Below, piece by piece: positions 34,770-45,463 of a stretch of DNA of 64,000 nt; the stretch's first letter is position 1, and every line of letters starts with the position of its first letter. Position numbers and translations under genes: made by a program. The stretch is taken from assembly GCA_010909165.1 (NCBI GenBank), contig VJWM01000107.1, positions 1-64,000 of the forward strand, given 5' to 3'. The DNA is from Anthoceros angustus (taxonomy: Eukaryota > Streptophyta > Anthocerotopsida > Anthocerotales > Anthocerotaceae). The notes under the pieces are model-generated. The model was given only the letters and a program-made list of their open reading frames with translations. It was not told the DNA's origin and searched no databases.

Positions 34770-36130
34770 CTAATTGTAACGCGAAGCTGGAATGGGCGGG
34801 GCCGACGTCTTCGCTCGCTTCTCCTTCGCGCGATGGGCAGATGCATGCCCCTTTCGCTTGTTACTTCCCTTGCCTGGTGGGCGCGCCGGAGGCGGCACAA
34901 CCGTCGGTGTCACTGCCGGACTTGAATTTCCAGTCCACCGACGACCCGCACCCGTAGTCTCCATGGGTTTCTGCCAAATTAGATAACCATCAACACCTCC
35001 ACTGCACCTCAACACCCGTAGCAAATTCAACACCTCCACTACAGAGTGCTCAATTCCCATACCTGGGGGTGCGTTTTTGCTTTGCTACGGGTTACTCGCT
35101 CCTCCGGTGCTGGAGTTCCCAGTTGTTCGCATACCGTTGTGGTCGGTAAATCCTGCGTCTCCACCACAAGCTCAACGTCTGCACACACCTCTTCCAGCCC
35201 CGCATCCTCCCGACGCACCACCACTGACAATGCTTCTTCCGTGCTCGATTTCCGTATCACTCCATCTTCTGGCGTCGTGAGTCACATCAGTGCAGTCGGT
35301 GTGGTCTAATGGCAAGATGTTAGCATGAGAGAAACCTGACCTGATCGAGGATGGAGCCCCAAAATTCATCCATGTTTTGTAGACCATGCTTCCTTGCCCA
35401 ACGACTCTCCGCGAAAGAGGGTTCATACCCCCACTGTGCCTTGAACTTCCTGTTGAAAGTCTTGGCACCATCCTGTCCATAGATGTTCGTCCCAGCTGTC
35501 CCATGCTTTGCCTTTCGCGCCTCTACCGCTGTTTGCTGCTGTGGTCGCGGCCATTCCCCTCCTCCACGCTCATACTCCCGTACTGCCCATGCCACCAGGG
35601 GACCCCACTGGGCAGTAGACACTGAGGGATGCCTCAGTTCAGGCTCGCTGTCCCCTCGAGTCCTCATCTGCAATCCAGCAATCTTAAGACGATCCCGTAT
35701 TCGCGCATTTCTGTTCCTATGACAATTACAAAACCTCGAGCGGATAACTTCCCTGTTCGTGATGGCGGAGAACTCTTTTGCGACGATGTCCATTAGCTCA
35801 TCTCATGACTCCATGGAATGCTTCCGTCGGGGTTTGAGGATCGTGCACGAGTAACAACCAGGTCCATCACCCGTTTTTCAAATGAGCTTTTGGTCTGGCC
35901 CAACACCCCTCCGGTGACTTCATCGATATCTTGTTGTCCTCGAGGTCTCCCGCCCAGATCACCACACACCTTCGCCGTCAGAGCCTGGATGAGGCTAGCA
36001 TTGTGCTGCAGAATGAGGCATCGGAGCACATCGGCGGGGTGCCAAGGCCGGATAATCTCCTTCATTGCCAACATCCTGGCAGATGTGTCTGTGTCATCCT
36101 TCCCTCCTCGCGCACGGTAGGCCGCTCCCC
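34770..36130 (-). pseudogene. Unidentified minus-strand gene, frameshifted
   Basis: The minus strand reads MLAMKEIIRPWHPADVLRCL through VMDLVVTRARSSNPDGSIPW to SHE (36110-35807). It continues in another frame as LMDIVAKEFSAITNREVIRS, a basic helical stretch (RSRFCNCHRNRNARIRDRLK) and NRKFKAQWGYEPSFAESRWA to about 35340. The frame change falls on a 5-bp tandem duplication, CTCATCTCAT at 35797-35806; one copy fewer would join the frames. A CAG|GTCAGG donor follows at about 35338. Further acidic (35260-35039) and basic (35060-34770, with KGSNKRKGHASAHRAKEKRA) stretches may be later exons. The middle part loosely resembles a Myb/SANT-like DNA-binding region. Function is unknown. Confidence 0.4.
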
Positions 36131-36142
36131 AGTCAGAGTAAT

Positions 36143-36357
<215 letters not shown>

Positions 36358-39300
36358 CTTGAAATCTGACCTCTACCTCGAAGATTGCAATAGATGCTTT
36401 TAACCCATGCCAGTTTGTGCACGGTTACCGGGTTACCAGGCGCTCCGCTGCCTCACTCCAACTTGACCATCGTGGTCCGCAATTTTGTGTGCGTTCACAT
36501 GGGTGCATATGTGGAACATGGTTTTCATGTAACCATGGTTGAGGCCCTTGCAAGGTTCTTGGCCTTTGTGAAAATCCTTTGGGGCTTTTTGACTCGGTTT
36601 TTTAACACAAGCCTAGAAGACAGTGATGGGTGTCCACGGAAATGTTTGCTCAAGGAAGTGTGGACTATAGCATCCTAAACAACAAAAAGAGAAAACCATG
36701 GAAAACCTAGAAACGAGGCTTTGAGAAAATTACATAGATTTTGGCGTAAGAACACGCATTAGAATCGTGAGTGGCGTACATCATTTTCAAGGGAATGACA
36801 CATCGTAATATGACACATCGTAATTATGTTGTTGTCATATAAACATACCCTCCGAAAAAAATATAATGAATATTTGAGGGGAAAAAAAGCAGAAAAGCCC
36901 CTTGTCGTTTCAGGGTTAAAGATCTTACAATGACGGAGATGTATTAGCTAGGGGCTTCAAGTGTATTATTTAAAAATATTATATTATATAGATATATTAA
37001 AAGGATTCCATTTCAAAAGGTTTAGCTTTTAGGGATAATTTATTTGCAGATGTGCTCTTGTCCAGCACTGAAAATTTCATAGCTAGCAAGAGAGCCCCAT
37101 TGGAAGAAAAAGAGTCTCACAACTCGTCTTCATGGTCTTCCAAATTCCACTTTCACTCGCCCATAGCTCTTGTTGTAGTATGCAGCTGAGGCCTTGGTGC
37201 TAAAGCCTTACGGACATGACCATGTATCTCGTATGCCGAGCTTGCTGTCAAAGGTGAGCAATATTCCAAAATATATGCCCCCTGCAGTGGGCTGACAAGT
37301 CCTGTTGAGCCCTTCACATGCTGAGTGGCTGACATATGTCTGGATGCTGCATCTTTTACACGGTGCCAAGTCCACGTATACGTCAGGTAGGAGTCAAGTG
37401 CGTACTACATATTTCCTGCTTTCAAAGAGGGTTTGGATTCATGGATGCCTGCCTTTAGCCTTTGTGGTGTTGAGAAGGGCGATAAGCGCAAGTGTAAACC
37501 AGAAAGACATATCTGCATGTTTCGGGAGGCGGTGAGTGGTAGGGTCGCCGCGTGCTCAGTCAGGCAGGCTCTTTTGTGTAACCAACAGGCAGCAGCCCAG
37601 CAGATACATACGGGAAAGAGCCAAGAAGGTGAGATGCTGCGAGCGTGTCGTTTCCTGGACGACACAGGCTTTGTACAGTTCGAGCAGTGTGCACAGTGCA
37701 CAGCCTTTGATGAGCTTCCCCATGGTTCTTTCACTTTGACCTGCATCAGCCACATACAGTACATAGTCTACATATGTACATACATGTGGACAAGTTTTGT
37801 GTCCTGCATGTACCGAGCCTGCGTGTGCTTGTGAGACTGGAGGCCGGGTCCTGGCCATGGTCGAGTACTGACCGACTTCAGTACTGTACCCGAAAGCAAA
37901 CGAGTTAAATAAGGCATCACATATGCAAGCTCATCTGTGCACAGTGTGCAGGGCGGCGAAGGCTGAGAGAGTGATGGAGCCAGCGCGAAGCACCGAGCAG
38001 GGAGGAGGGTGGCCAGCGAGTCGTCACATGACTGGGTGACGGAAGAAGAATGCCCAGCGGCCCAGCAATAATGTCCCCTGTGACCCGGACCCGGACCCGG
38101 ACCAGGTCCGGGCTCGCCAATGGGCTCCACATGTACTGTACGCCAAGGCCTGCTATCTGACACACTTGCTGACGGAAGGACATGTTGGGTGGGATGAAGA
38201 GCCAGCTCCTGTTCTGGTCACTGTACAGACCACACACGCCTGCGATGATTGGAGGAGCCAAGTGTCGACGTGCCCCTCCCTTCCTCCCAGCCTATGCAGC
38301 TTTCTCCACACACACATGTAGCGTTCTGACCTACAACAAACACACACACAAATTAATGCTCCCCACAATGCCCAAATCAGGTGCCCGCTTGCGCTTTCCT
38401 GGGCCTGGCCCCGGAATCTAGAGCAGCAACAGGACAGCTGGGTTGCAGATGCGAATCCCCAATTCTTGCATACATAGAGGTGAGATTTTGTGGTGGAGCG
38501 CGGGCTTTTGGCAAGGCCCACACTTGCGCTGCTTCCGTCTTCCTTCCTCTAAGCCTAGGCCAGACGTATTCCTGCACCGGAAATATTCCTCACTGTTGCC
38601 CTTCCACTGCAAGGACCCTGGGGCCGGGGCCCGGGCCGGTACTCGGAAAGAGCAGCAGGTTGGAACACTGGCAGCCGGGACTAGCATTAAGGAGGGAGAG
38701 CACAGAATCTGAATCCAGCATTTTATCCAGGTCTATCCATTTGCAGTAGCCGCCTGGCCGGTTCCAAGGGGCCCCATCGTCTTCCCGAGGAGGGCACGAT
38801 GAAGGGCTATGGAACGGCTCCCAGTCTCCCAGCCCGGCTCGTCACGACTCTCCTCTGCACGGGCATATTCGAATTCTTTCCCCAACCGCCGTCCACCATG
38901 AAGCCATGAAGCCAGGCCCAGTCCTTCGTGCCAACCGCCCGCCCAGACTCCAGAGACGTGCACGAATCATGTATCGGAAGAAGAACGGGAAGGACGATCG
39001 GGACTAGAAGCAAAACGGAGAGCCCTAGTTTCTAGCCGCCGTCATTTGTGTGACCTGTCGCGCACTGCCCGAAGCCGCCTGCTGCGCTTTACACTTGTCA
39101 CACCACAGCCTCCCATTATTGGACACCCTCCCACCGTACACTTGGACGTTGTATGTACAACACATGTTGCCCTAAGTAATCGCGTGCTCTGCTCTGCGAT
39201 ACGTCCATTCTTATCTCAGAGCTTTCACTAACCCTAGCTACAAGAAGCGTAACCGTAAGGGTGCCCTCCGTCCTACGAGCGGGATAGGGCAGTTAGGGTT

Positions 39301-39540
39301 TCGATTTTATGTCTATCTGTTTTATAATGGCTTGGAATAGTGGTGATCATATGCGTATGTGGAAAAACAGAGGATAAGGCTTACGATGATCTCGATTAGC
39401 AATCAGAACTTATCCGTAAGAGGTATTTGGATCCCAATTTATAAGTTTCTGTACACGGCCCGTTCGAGGGAGAGCAGAGTTCGCCTAGGAGTAAACGACT
39501 ATATGTGTATAGGGGGAAGCTAAGCGGAGCAGGGCCAGGT
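36358..39540. other. Intergenic, no gene seen
   Basis: No coherent coding sequence on either strand. AT-rich around 36800-37050 and GC-rich towards the hexokinase. A (GGACCC)4-type run lies at about 38083-38106, and GGGCCGGGGCCCGGGCC at about 38619. Confidence 0.6.
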
Positions 39541-39559
39541 GAAGGACGTTGTGGGACTG

Positions 39560-39567
39560 TATATAAA
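39560..39567 (+). promoter_or_regulatory. TATA box of the hexokinase gene
   Basis: TATATAAA lies about 220 bp before the chosen ATG. A start of transcription about 30 bp downstream (39590-39595) is expected. The leader contains an upstream ATG at 39590 whose frame runs to 39838 and overlaps the hexokinase start, plus several imperfect GAGCCTTTGTG repeats. Confidence 0.6.
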
Positions 39568-39785
39568 CGCTGGGCTTGCTTTTGTTCCGATGCGGATGTT
39601 CCCAATCAGAGGAAGCACGAGCCTCTGTTGTGAAGCGAGCCTTTGTGAAGCTTTTGCAACGAGCTTTGCAAGGAGCTTGTGTGAGACTTTGCAAGGAGCC
39701 TTTGTGTTGCCGAAGGCTTCACAAGGAGAGGGCTCGGTTAAGCTATTGCAGCTATTGCAGCAGCGGGCGGATCGCGGTAGTTCCG

Positions 39786-41456
39786 ATGACAGACTGCAGG
39801 TGTGCTGGGGCAGCCAGCGGCGTCGGAATCAGGCTTGATGCGGGGCTGGGGCGGAAGCAGGAAAGAGAATTCGGCGAGATCAGCAATTTGGGACGGTCGC
39901 TGCGGGGGCAGGTTCGCGGATGGGGATGCTCCAGCAGTTCGGTCCGGCTCACGTCCCCGGGGAGAGTCGGGAGCCCGGGGGTGATTGAAGTAGGCAAAGG
40001 GAAGAGGAGCAGGAGCTGGCCATGGCCGGCCAGGAGCACCTCCGCGGGCTACCACTTCATGGCCCTGGGCCGCTCCAGGCTGGACCTGGAGCATGCATCG
40101 CGGTTGCTCGAGGAATTCCGCGATTCTTGTGCCACTTCCACGGACCTGCTGCGCCTGCTGGTGGACGCGATGGTGGCGGACATGGAGGAGGGGCTGGGGG
40201 CCGAGGGCCGCCGGCTGAAGATGCTGCCGTCGTTTGTGGAGCGGCTGCCGACAGGGGAGGAGACGGGGGTGTATTACGCCTTGGACTTGGGGGGGACCAA
40301 TTTCCGGGTGCTGCGGGCGGAGCTAGGAGGGGCGGACCGGAGGCTGGTGAAGCAAGACTACAAAGAAGTCTCCATCCCGAGCGAGCTCATGATCGGGGGC
40401 AGCGATGCGCTGTTTGATTTCATAGCCGGGAAGCTGGCGGAGTTTGTGGCGTCCGAGGAGGATGGAGGGCCTGGCGCGGATCGGAGGCGGGAGCTTGGCT
40501 TCACCTTCTCTTTCCCTGTCAATCAGACTTCTATCGCGTCCGGGACGCTCATCCACTGGTCCAAGGGCTTCAACGTGGCGGACACCGTGGGGAAGGATGT
40601 CGTGGAGGTGTTGCGGGAGGCAATTGGCCGGCAGGGACTGGACATGCGGGTGGCGGCTCTGGTGAACGACACGGTCGGGACGCTGGCGGGAGGTAGGTAC
40701 TGGAATTCCGATGTCATGGTCGCTGTGATTCTCGGCACCGGGACCAACGCGTGCTACGTGGAGCGGGCGGATGCCGTGGGCAAGTGGACCGGCCCGCTTC
40801 CGCAATGCGGCACCATGGTGATCAATACGGAGTGGGGGAATTTCGACTCCAGGCTTCTTCCCCTCACCTTCGCGGACAAAGGCCTGGATCAAGACACTGT
40901 CAACCCCGGGGATCACGGATTCGAGAAGCTCATTTCGGGAATGTACTTGGGGGATCTGGTGCGCAGGTTCATGTTGCACCTGGCCACGGAGGCGGGGCTC
41001 TTTGGCGATTCCATCCCTGACAAGCTCCTGCAGAAGTTTTCTTTGTCTACTCCCGACATCTCCAAGATGCATTGCGACACCACGCCCGACCTGGACGTGG
41101 TGGCCGCCGTGTTGAAGGATCGGCTAGGGATGCATCACACCACTGCAACCGAGAGAAAGATTGTTGTCTCCATTATTGATGTTGTTGCCAGGAGAGGAGC
41201 CCGACTAGCGGCAGCAGGAGTTGTTGGAATTCTCAAGAAAATTGGCCGGGATGGAGCTGCGGACGGGGCTGGCAAGACCGTCATCGCCATGGACGGCGGC
41301 CTGTACGAGCACTATACGCAATTCCGTGCGTATCTGCATGGAGCTGTGAGTGAGCTTTTAGGAGAGGAGGTTGCCGAGAGCATTGTTATCGCCCTGTCCA
41401 AGGATGGGTCAGGCATTGGTGCAGCACTGCTTGCTGCTTGCCATGCACAGAATTAG
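39786..41456 (+). CDS. HXK: Hexokinase, probably plastid-targeted
   Basis: Phosphorylates glucose and other hexoses with ATP, the entry step of glycolysis; plant members can also act as sugar sensors. 556 residues from the first in-frame ATG; the frame extends upstream but without ATG. Residues 1-90 are rich in Ser, Arg and Gly with few acids and look like a plastid transit peptide (type A hexokinase); that is inference. The catalytic part is complete: phosphate 1 LDLGGTNFRVL (167), sugar binding SFPVNQTSIASG (242), NDTVGTLAG (294), phosphate 2 GTGTNACY (317), NTEWGNF (347), adenosine MDGGLYEHY (502) and SKDGSGIGAALLA (538). All key Asp, Asn and Glu positions are present. The gene is a single exon, although most plant hexokinase genes have about nine. 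The sequence is GC-rich, especially its 5' half. Confidence 0.93.
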   Translation: MTDCRCAGAASGVGIRLDAGLGRKQEREFGEISNLGRSLRGQVRGWGCSSSSVRLTSPGRVGSPGVIEVGKGKRSRSWPWPARSTSAGYHFMALGRSRLDLEHASRLLEEFRDSCATSTDLLRLLVDAMVADMEEGLGAEGRRLKMLPSFVERLPTGEETGVYYALDLGGTNFRVLRAELGGADRRLVKQDYKEVSIPSELMIGGSDALFDFIAGKLAEFVASEEDGGPGADRRRELGFTFSFPVNQTSIASGTLIHWSKGFNVADTVGKDVVEVLREAIGRQGLDMRVAALVNDTVGTLAGGRYWNSDVMVAVILGTGTNACYVERADAVGKWTGPLPQCGTMVINTEWGNFDSRLLPLTFADKGLDQDTVNPGDHGFEKLISGMYLGDLVRRFMLHLATEAGLFGDSIPDKLLQKFSLSTPDISKMHCDTTPDLDVVAAVLKDRLGMHHTTATERKIVVSIIDVVARRGARLAAAGVVGILKKIGRDGAADGAGKTVIAMDGGLYEHYTQFRAYLHGAVSELLGEEVAESIVIALSKDGSGIGAALLAACHAQN

Positions 41457-42755
41457 GTTTGAGGTCGGGGCTCTTTCTTACCCTCTCTTTGATTTTTGGT
41501 CACACTCAATAACAATGGCAATGACTCAGCTTTAAGTGACTTATATTAGCACGCAGGCGAAGTGCCTTATGTTAGCATGCAGGCGAAGTTCAACCGTCTT
41601 GTGTGATTCTGGGGGGTGGGGGGCTTGTATTATTATTAGCAAAGCTCACCTCCATAGTTGTGTGTCGGACTTTTCATCCAATGTATTGATTCCATCGCTT
41701 TTTCCGGAATGGCTATGTCATTCATCATTGATTCCATCGGTATCTTCGAAAATTGCTCTGTTTGTTGTGTTTCCCAAAGAGGCTGGTCGTCCCCTCCCTT
41801 TCCCCACCAGCCGGGGGCCCTCCAGATGCCGCCCGGGCTGATATGCAGTAGCCCGTATCATCACTCTCCTGCAGGTATCAGCTCGAGAGTCACTGTTTTA
41901 CTCAGTCACAAGGGTCCCTCGTCCTCGGCATGATCCGTTAGGATAGAGATCAAGTTCTTGTACTGTCTGCTTTAAGAAAATGCGTTCATTTAGGAAATTT
42001 GTGTACAATGCATAAGTTGGCTAGAATAGGAGGGAACATTTTATCGTATCCGAACTGCAGTTCTTGTCAACAAGAACGAAAGGAAGACGAGAATCACTGC
42101 AGTTTGTGGCAACAAGAACGAATGGAAGACGAGATTCTCGCCTCATGGGTCAACCTCAAACCTACCTTCCCTGCTTGTATTGCATAATCTCGGTTGCCAA
42201 ACCATACCTACCTTCCCTGTTGCTAAACCAAACTTGTATGGTCAAGGGGAATCTTGGCACCAGCTTACGTAATCATGTCAAATTCAAAAGGGTGTGAGTT
42301 TGCAGGTAAAGACCCAAAAAAAGTCCTGACCGAGTGAGCTCCAGGCAGCCTATCATAGAAAGGTCCCGTCACTCGAAGTGCAAACTGAACCTAATGCCTG
42401 GTCACATTTATAAGCGGCTAACATCATGTTGCCGAATACATTTTCAATGCTTGTGTGCCAGACCTTGACAAGCAGTCTCACTGCTTCTCCGACATGTCCT
42501 GGAATCAAGTTCCCGAATAACAGAAACCACCAGTGCACCTGCAGTGGCAAAACAGTCTTACCTCAATCCTCACAAAAGAGAGACGGTTGAAGGTGATCGC
42601 AGTCACATCTATGTGCGGCTTCCCCATGCACAACTCTTTCTCCGAACTGCTCTTTCTGTATCAAGTGCCCCTGTCAAATTATCATGAAATGAGAACCTCT
42701 CTCCTCCGGGAGACATGTCCAAGTCACTGAGAGACCAGGACTGCTGATTGCTAGG
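41457..42755. other. Intergenic with short direct repeats
   Basis: No gene. Small duplications are visible: TTAGCAYGCAGGCGAAGT at about 41547 and 41574; CAACAAGAACGAAWGGAAGA at about 42069 and 42112; CCTACCTTCCCTG at about 42169 and 42207. Confidence 0.6.
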
Positions 42756-42889
42756 GGCAATCCTTCACATGCCCTGGGTATGGGCCAGCATTGGGCAGAT
42801 CTTTCCTCATCAGTAATCGATTCCTAGCACACCGCCGCGGGATTTGAACTCGGAGTCCGCTGTTTATCTTATCCACTAGGCTACGGAGC
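42756..42889 (-). repeat. tRNA-derived SINE-like element (copy 1)
   Basis: On the minus strand an A-box-like TAGCCTAGTGGATAAGA (42883 downward) is followed by a B-box-like GAGTTCAAATCC (42851 downward), the spacing of a tRNA-type pol III promoter. The acceptor and T stems do not pair, so it is not a functional tRNA. The body after the B box (AATCGATTACTGATGAGGAA and GATCTGCCC) matches the copy at 49363-49480. Confidence 0.6.
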
Positions 42890-43663
42890 AGGGAAGAAGA
42901 AGAACACATATCATGACATGGCCAGTGTGGCAGTTTACGTGTTGGGTGGTTTGTGGGCTCCACAATTCGAAGGAAATCCGGGATACCATTAGCGTCTGCC
43001 ATCAAGTTCTCCTGCTCGCCCCAAAAGATCCACCACGTATATGCAACAGTCCTCCCTATAAGTAATGCAGTGGTGTCTGCTCATACACTCTACCTCTCCG
43101 TCCCTTGCTCACAAGTCCCACATGACTGCAGACAATCTGTACAGTGAACAATGTGATATGTCTGGCCGCGTGTCATCCTCGGCACCAGGTCGACGATCAT
43201 TTCACTGTCTCCTAGACTGGCTTTGGACACCACATCAACACCTGCTATGTCCCAACCCTCCTCCCTGACTTTCCATGTCAAATAAACTACATACGCGCTG
43301 CATACGCACTTCGAGCCACTCACAGACAACATGAGGAGCCAGTGCCAAGCCTCGGCTTGTGAACTGGCGGTCCTGAAAACAATTTCTAGCCTCTCTTCCA
43401 GGCGCCTCCATGAGTGGAAATATCCAGCAGCTCGGATCCCTGGGGATTTCGACAGGTTCCCCTAATCTTCGGAAACATTTCCTTAAACATGTTCACACCT
43501 ATCAAACCAAGTTAAAATCTCCCCCGGACACAGTAGCTGGGCATCCTCCCGCCGTCTGTTGTTAGACGCATGTTCCGATAGCGGTCCCTCAACGATGGCC
43601 ACAATATGGAAACCGGACCCGTTGTGGACCCAACAAATTGGTGTGCGTCCAGGGATTCTAGTA
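42890..43663. other. Intergenic, no gene seen
   Basis: No coherent coding sequence; the region lies upstream of the PPR locus. Confidence 0.5.
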
Positions 43664-44640
43664 GGAGCTCCCGCTCACCTCACTTCAGGGACTCGACCCC
43701 TGGCAAACGACAACTCCAGGTGCAGCAGTGTAAGGGGCCAAGCACTTTCATTTCCGATGAAATGTGTGGCTCGGGACGGGTTTTCCAACGATGGTCGTCG
43801 CCAGGAGCAGGAGCACTTGTGGCAACAATTTTTTCCGTCTAACATAGTGTATTTCACTTGCCGGAGCCAGCTTGGGTTGATGGGTTTCCTTGGATATGCA
43901 GATGGGTCATGGTGCCTCTCCTTCCAAGTCGAGCTCTCCTGATAAGCCTGAACCTGGCAGGCTTGCAGAATTGGAAATGGGCTCCAGGTGCAGCGGTGTA
44001 AGGACCCCAGCACTTCCACTTCCGAGAAAATGTGTGGTGGGGACAGGATTTCCAGCGATGGTCGTTGCCAGGAGCAGGAGCACTTGTGGCAGCATTTTTT
44101 TCTGGACCCTACCTTGTGGTGGGACAACAGACGAGATAAGAAGAGCTCCCGCTCACCTCACTTCAGGGACTCGACCCTGGCAAACGACAACCCAGGTGCA
44201 GCAGTGTAAGGGGCCAAGCACTTCCGATGAAATGTGTGGCTCAGGACGGGTTTTCCAACGATGGTCGTCGCCAGGAGCAGGAGCACTTGTGGCAACAATT
44301 TTTTCCGTCTAACATAGTGTATTTCACTTGCCGGAGCCAGCTTGGGTTGATGGGTTTCCTTGGATATGCAGATGGGTCATGGTGCCTCTCCTTCCAAGTC
44401 GAGCTCTCCTGATAAGCCTGAACCTGGCAGGCTTGCAGAATTGGAAATGGGCTCCAGGTGCAGCGGTGTAAGGACCCCAGCACTTCCACTTCCGAGAAAA
44501 TGTGTGGGTGGGGACGGGATTTCCAGCGATGGTCGTTGCCAGGAGCAGGAGCACTTGTGGCAGCATTTTTTTCTGGACCCTACCTTGTGGTGGGACAACA
44601 GACGAGATAAGAAGAGCTCCCGCTCGCCTGACTTCCGGCG
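43664..44640. repeat. Tandem repeat of about 475 bp ahead of the PPR gene
   Basis: GAGCTCCCGCTCRCCT recurs at 43664, 44143 and 44612, giving two full units and the start of a third. Each unit holds two related halves of about 240 bp, containing CCAGGAGCAGGAGCACTTGT and CCAGGTGCAGCRGTGTAAGG, so there are four half-units. The halves read in several frames and may be an expanded 5' leader or first exon of the PPR gene. Confidence 0.8.
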
Positions 44641-44719
44641 CAAGGGATCAGGCGAGGTCCTGTGGTTAGACAACATGTATAAGCCAGCTTGGGTTGATGG
44701 GCAGCTTGTTTCCTTGGAT

Positions 44720-45463
44720 ATGCAGATGGGTCATGGTCCCTCTTCTTCCAAGTCGAGCTCTCCAGATAAGCGTGAAACTGGGAGGGGTGCAGGCTCGGAA
44801 ATGGGCGTCGTGGGCATGTTATGTCAGCAGGGGAAGCTTTCGGAGGCCGTTGAAGCCCTGGAATCTCGGGCGCTGTCAGACTCTGCTATTCCTCAGTCTC
44901 TGTTTTACACTGTGCTAAAACTGTGTATAGCTAAGAAGGATTTGGTTGTGGGTCGACGAGTTCATGATCTCGCCGTCAAACTTGGGTACGACTCGAATGC
45001 ATACCTGGGGAACCATATCTTGCGCATGTATGCATGTGGCGGTAAGCTAGAGGAGGCCATCGAAGTGTTCACCAGGGTGGCCAAACCAGATGCCTTCATG
45101 TGGTTTTCCATAATCTCCGCATACGCTAAGCATGGGAAACCTAATGAGGCCATACAACTGTACCATGAGATGCGTAGATCAGGAGTGAAGCCGAATGCTC
45201 ACGTCTTTGTAGCTGTCCTTCAAGCTTGTGCATTTGCCTCCGACTTGGAATCTGGCAAAAAAGTGCACTGTGATGTATTGCACAGTGGCATTCCTCCTGA
45301 CTTGTTTCTTGGTACCTGCCTGGTGGACATGTATGCAAAATGTGGTGAACTGAAAGATGCGCGCCTGGTTTTTGACAGCTTGGCCACAAAGGATGTGGTG
45401 ACATGGAATGCCCTGATAGCTGGGTATGCAAAATGTGGTGAACTGAAGATGCACAGGTTTTGA
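44720..45463 (+). CDS. PLS-class PPR protein, N-terminal part
   Basis: Belongs with 45464-49078 as one PPR-DYW locus. PPR proteins of this class bind organelle RNA, each repeat reading about one base. ATGs at 44720 and 44804 are both possible starts; no clear targeting peptide can be delimited. The repeats begin with SLFYTVLKLCIAKKDLVVGR (L-type), followed by NAYLGNHILRMYACGGKLEE, DAFMWFSIISAYAKHGKPNE, HVFVAVLQACAFASDLESGK, LGTCLVDMYAKCGELKDARL and KDVVTWNALIAGYAKCGEL. The frame is lost at about 45450, where GGAAGATGCACGCCAGG of sister modules is shortened and the T5 of the VFDS codons is T4. Confidence 0.7.
   Translation: MQMGHGPSSSKSSSPDKRETGRGAGSEMGVVGMLCQQGKLSEAVEALESRALSDSAIPQSLFYTVLKLCIAKKDLVVGRRVHDLAVKLGYDSNAYLGNHILRMYACGGKLEEAIEVFTRVAKPDAFMWFSIISAYAKHGKPNEAIQLYHEMRRSGVKPNAHVFVAVLQACAFASDLESGKKVHCDVLHSGIPPDLFLGTCLVDMYAKCGELKDARLVFDSLATKDVVTWNALIAGYAKCGELKMHRF

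Noticed and set aside
37433-37834. 133-codon plus-strand frame
   Set aside because: No domain, no coherent composition and competing frames of similar length on both strands.
39576-39785. Upstream extension of the hexokinase frame
   Set aside because: No ATG occurs before 39786, and the region overlaps the expected transcription start.
40323-41072. 249-codon minus-strand frame in hexokinase
   Set aside because: Antisense of a GC-rich coding region whose plus frame is clearly hexokinase.
42836-42889. tRNA gene (minus strand)
   Set aside because: A and B boxes are present but the acceptor and T stems do not pair; better explained as a SINE.
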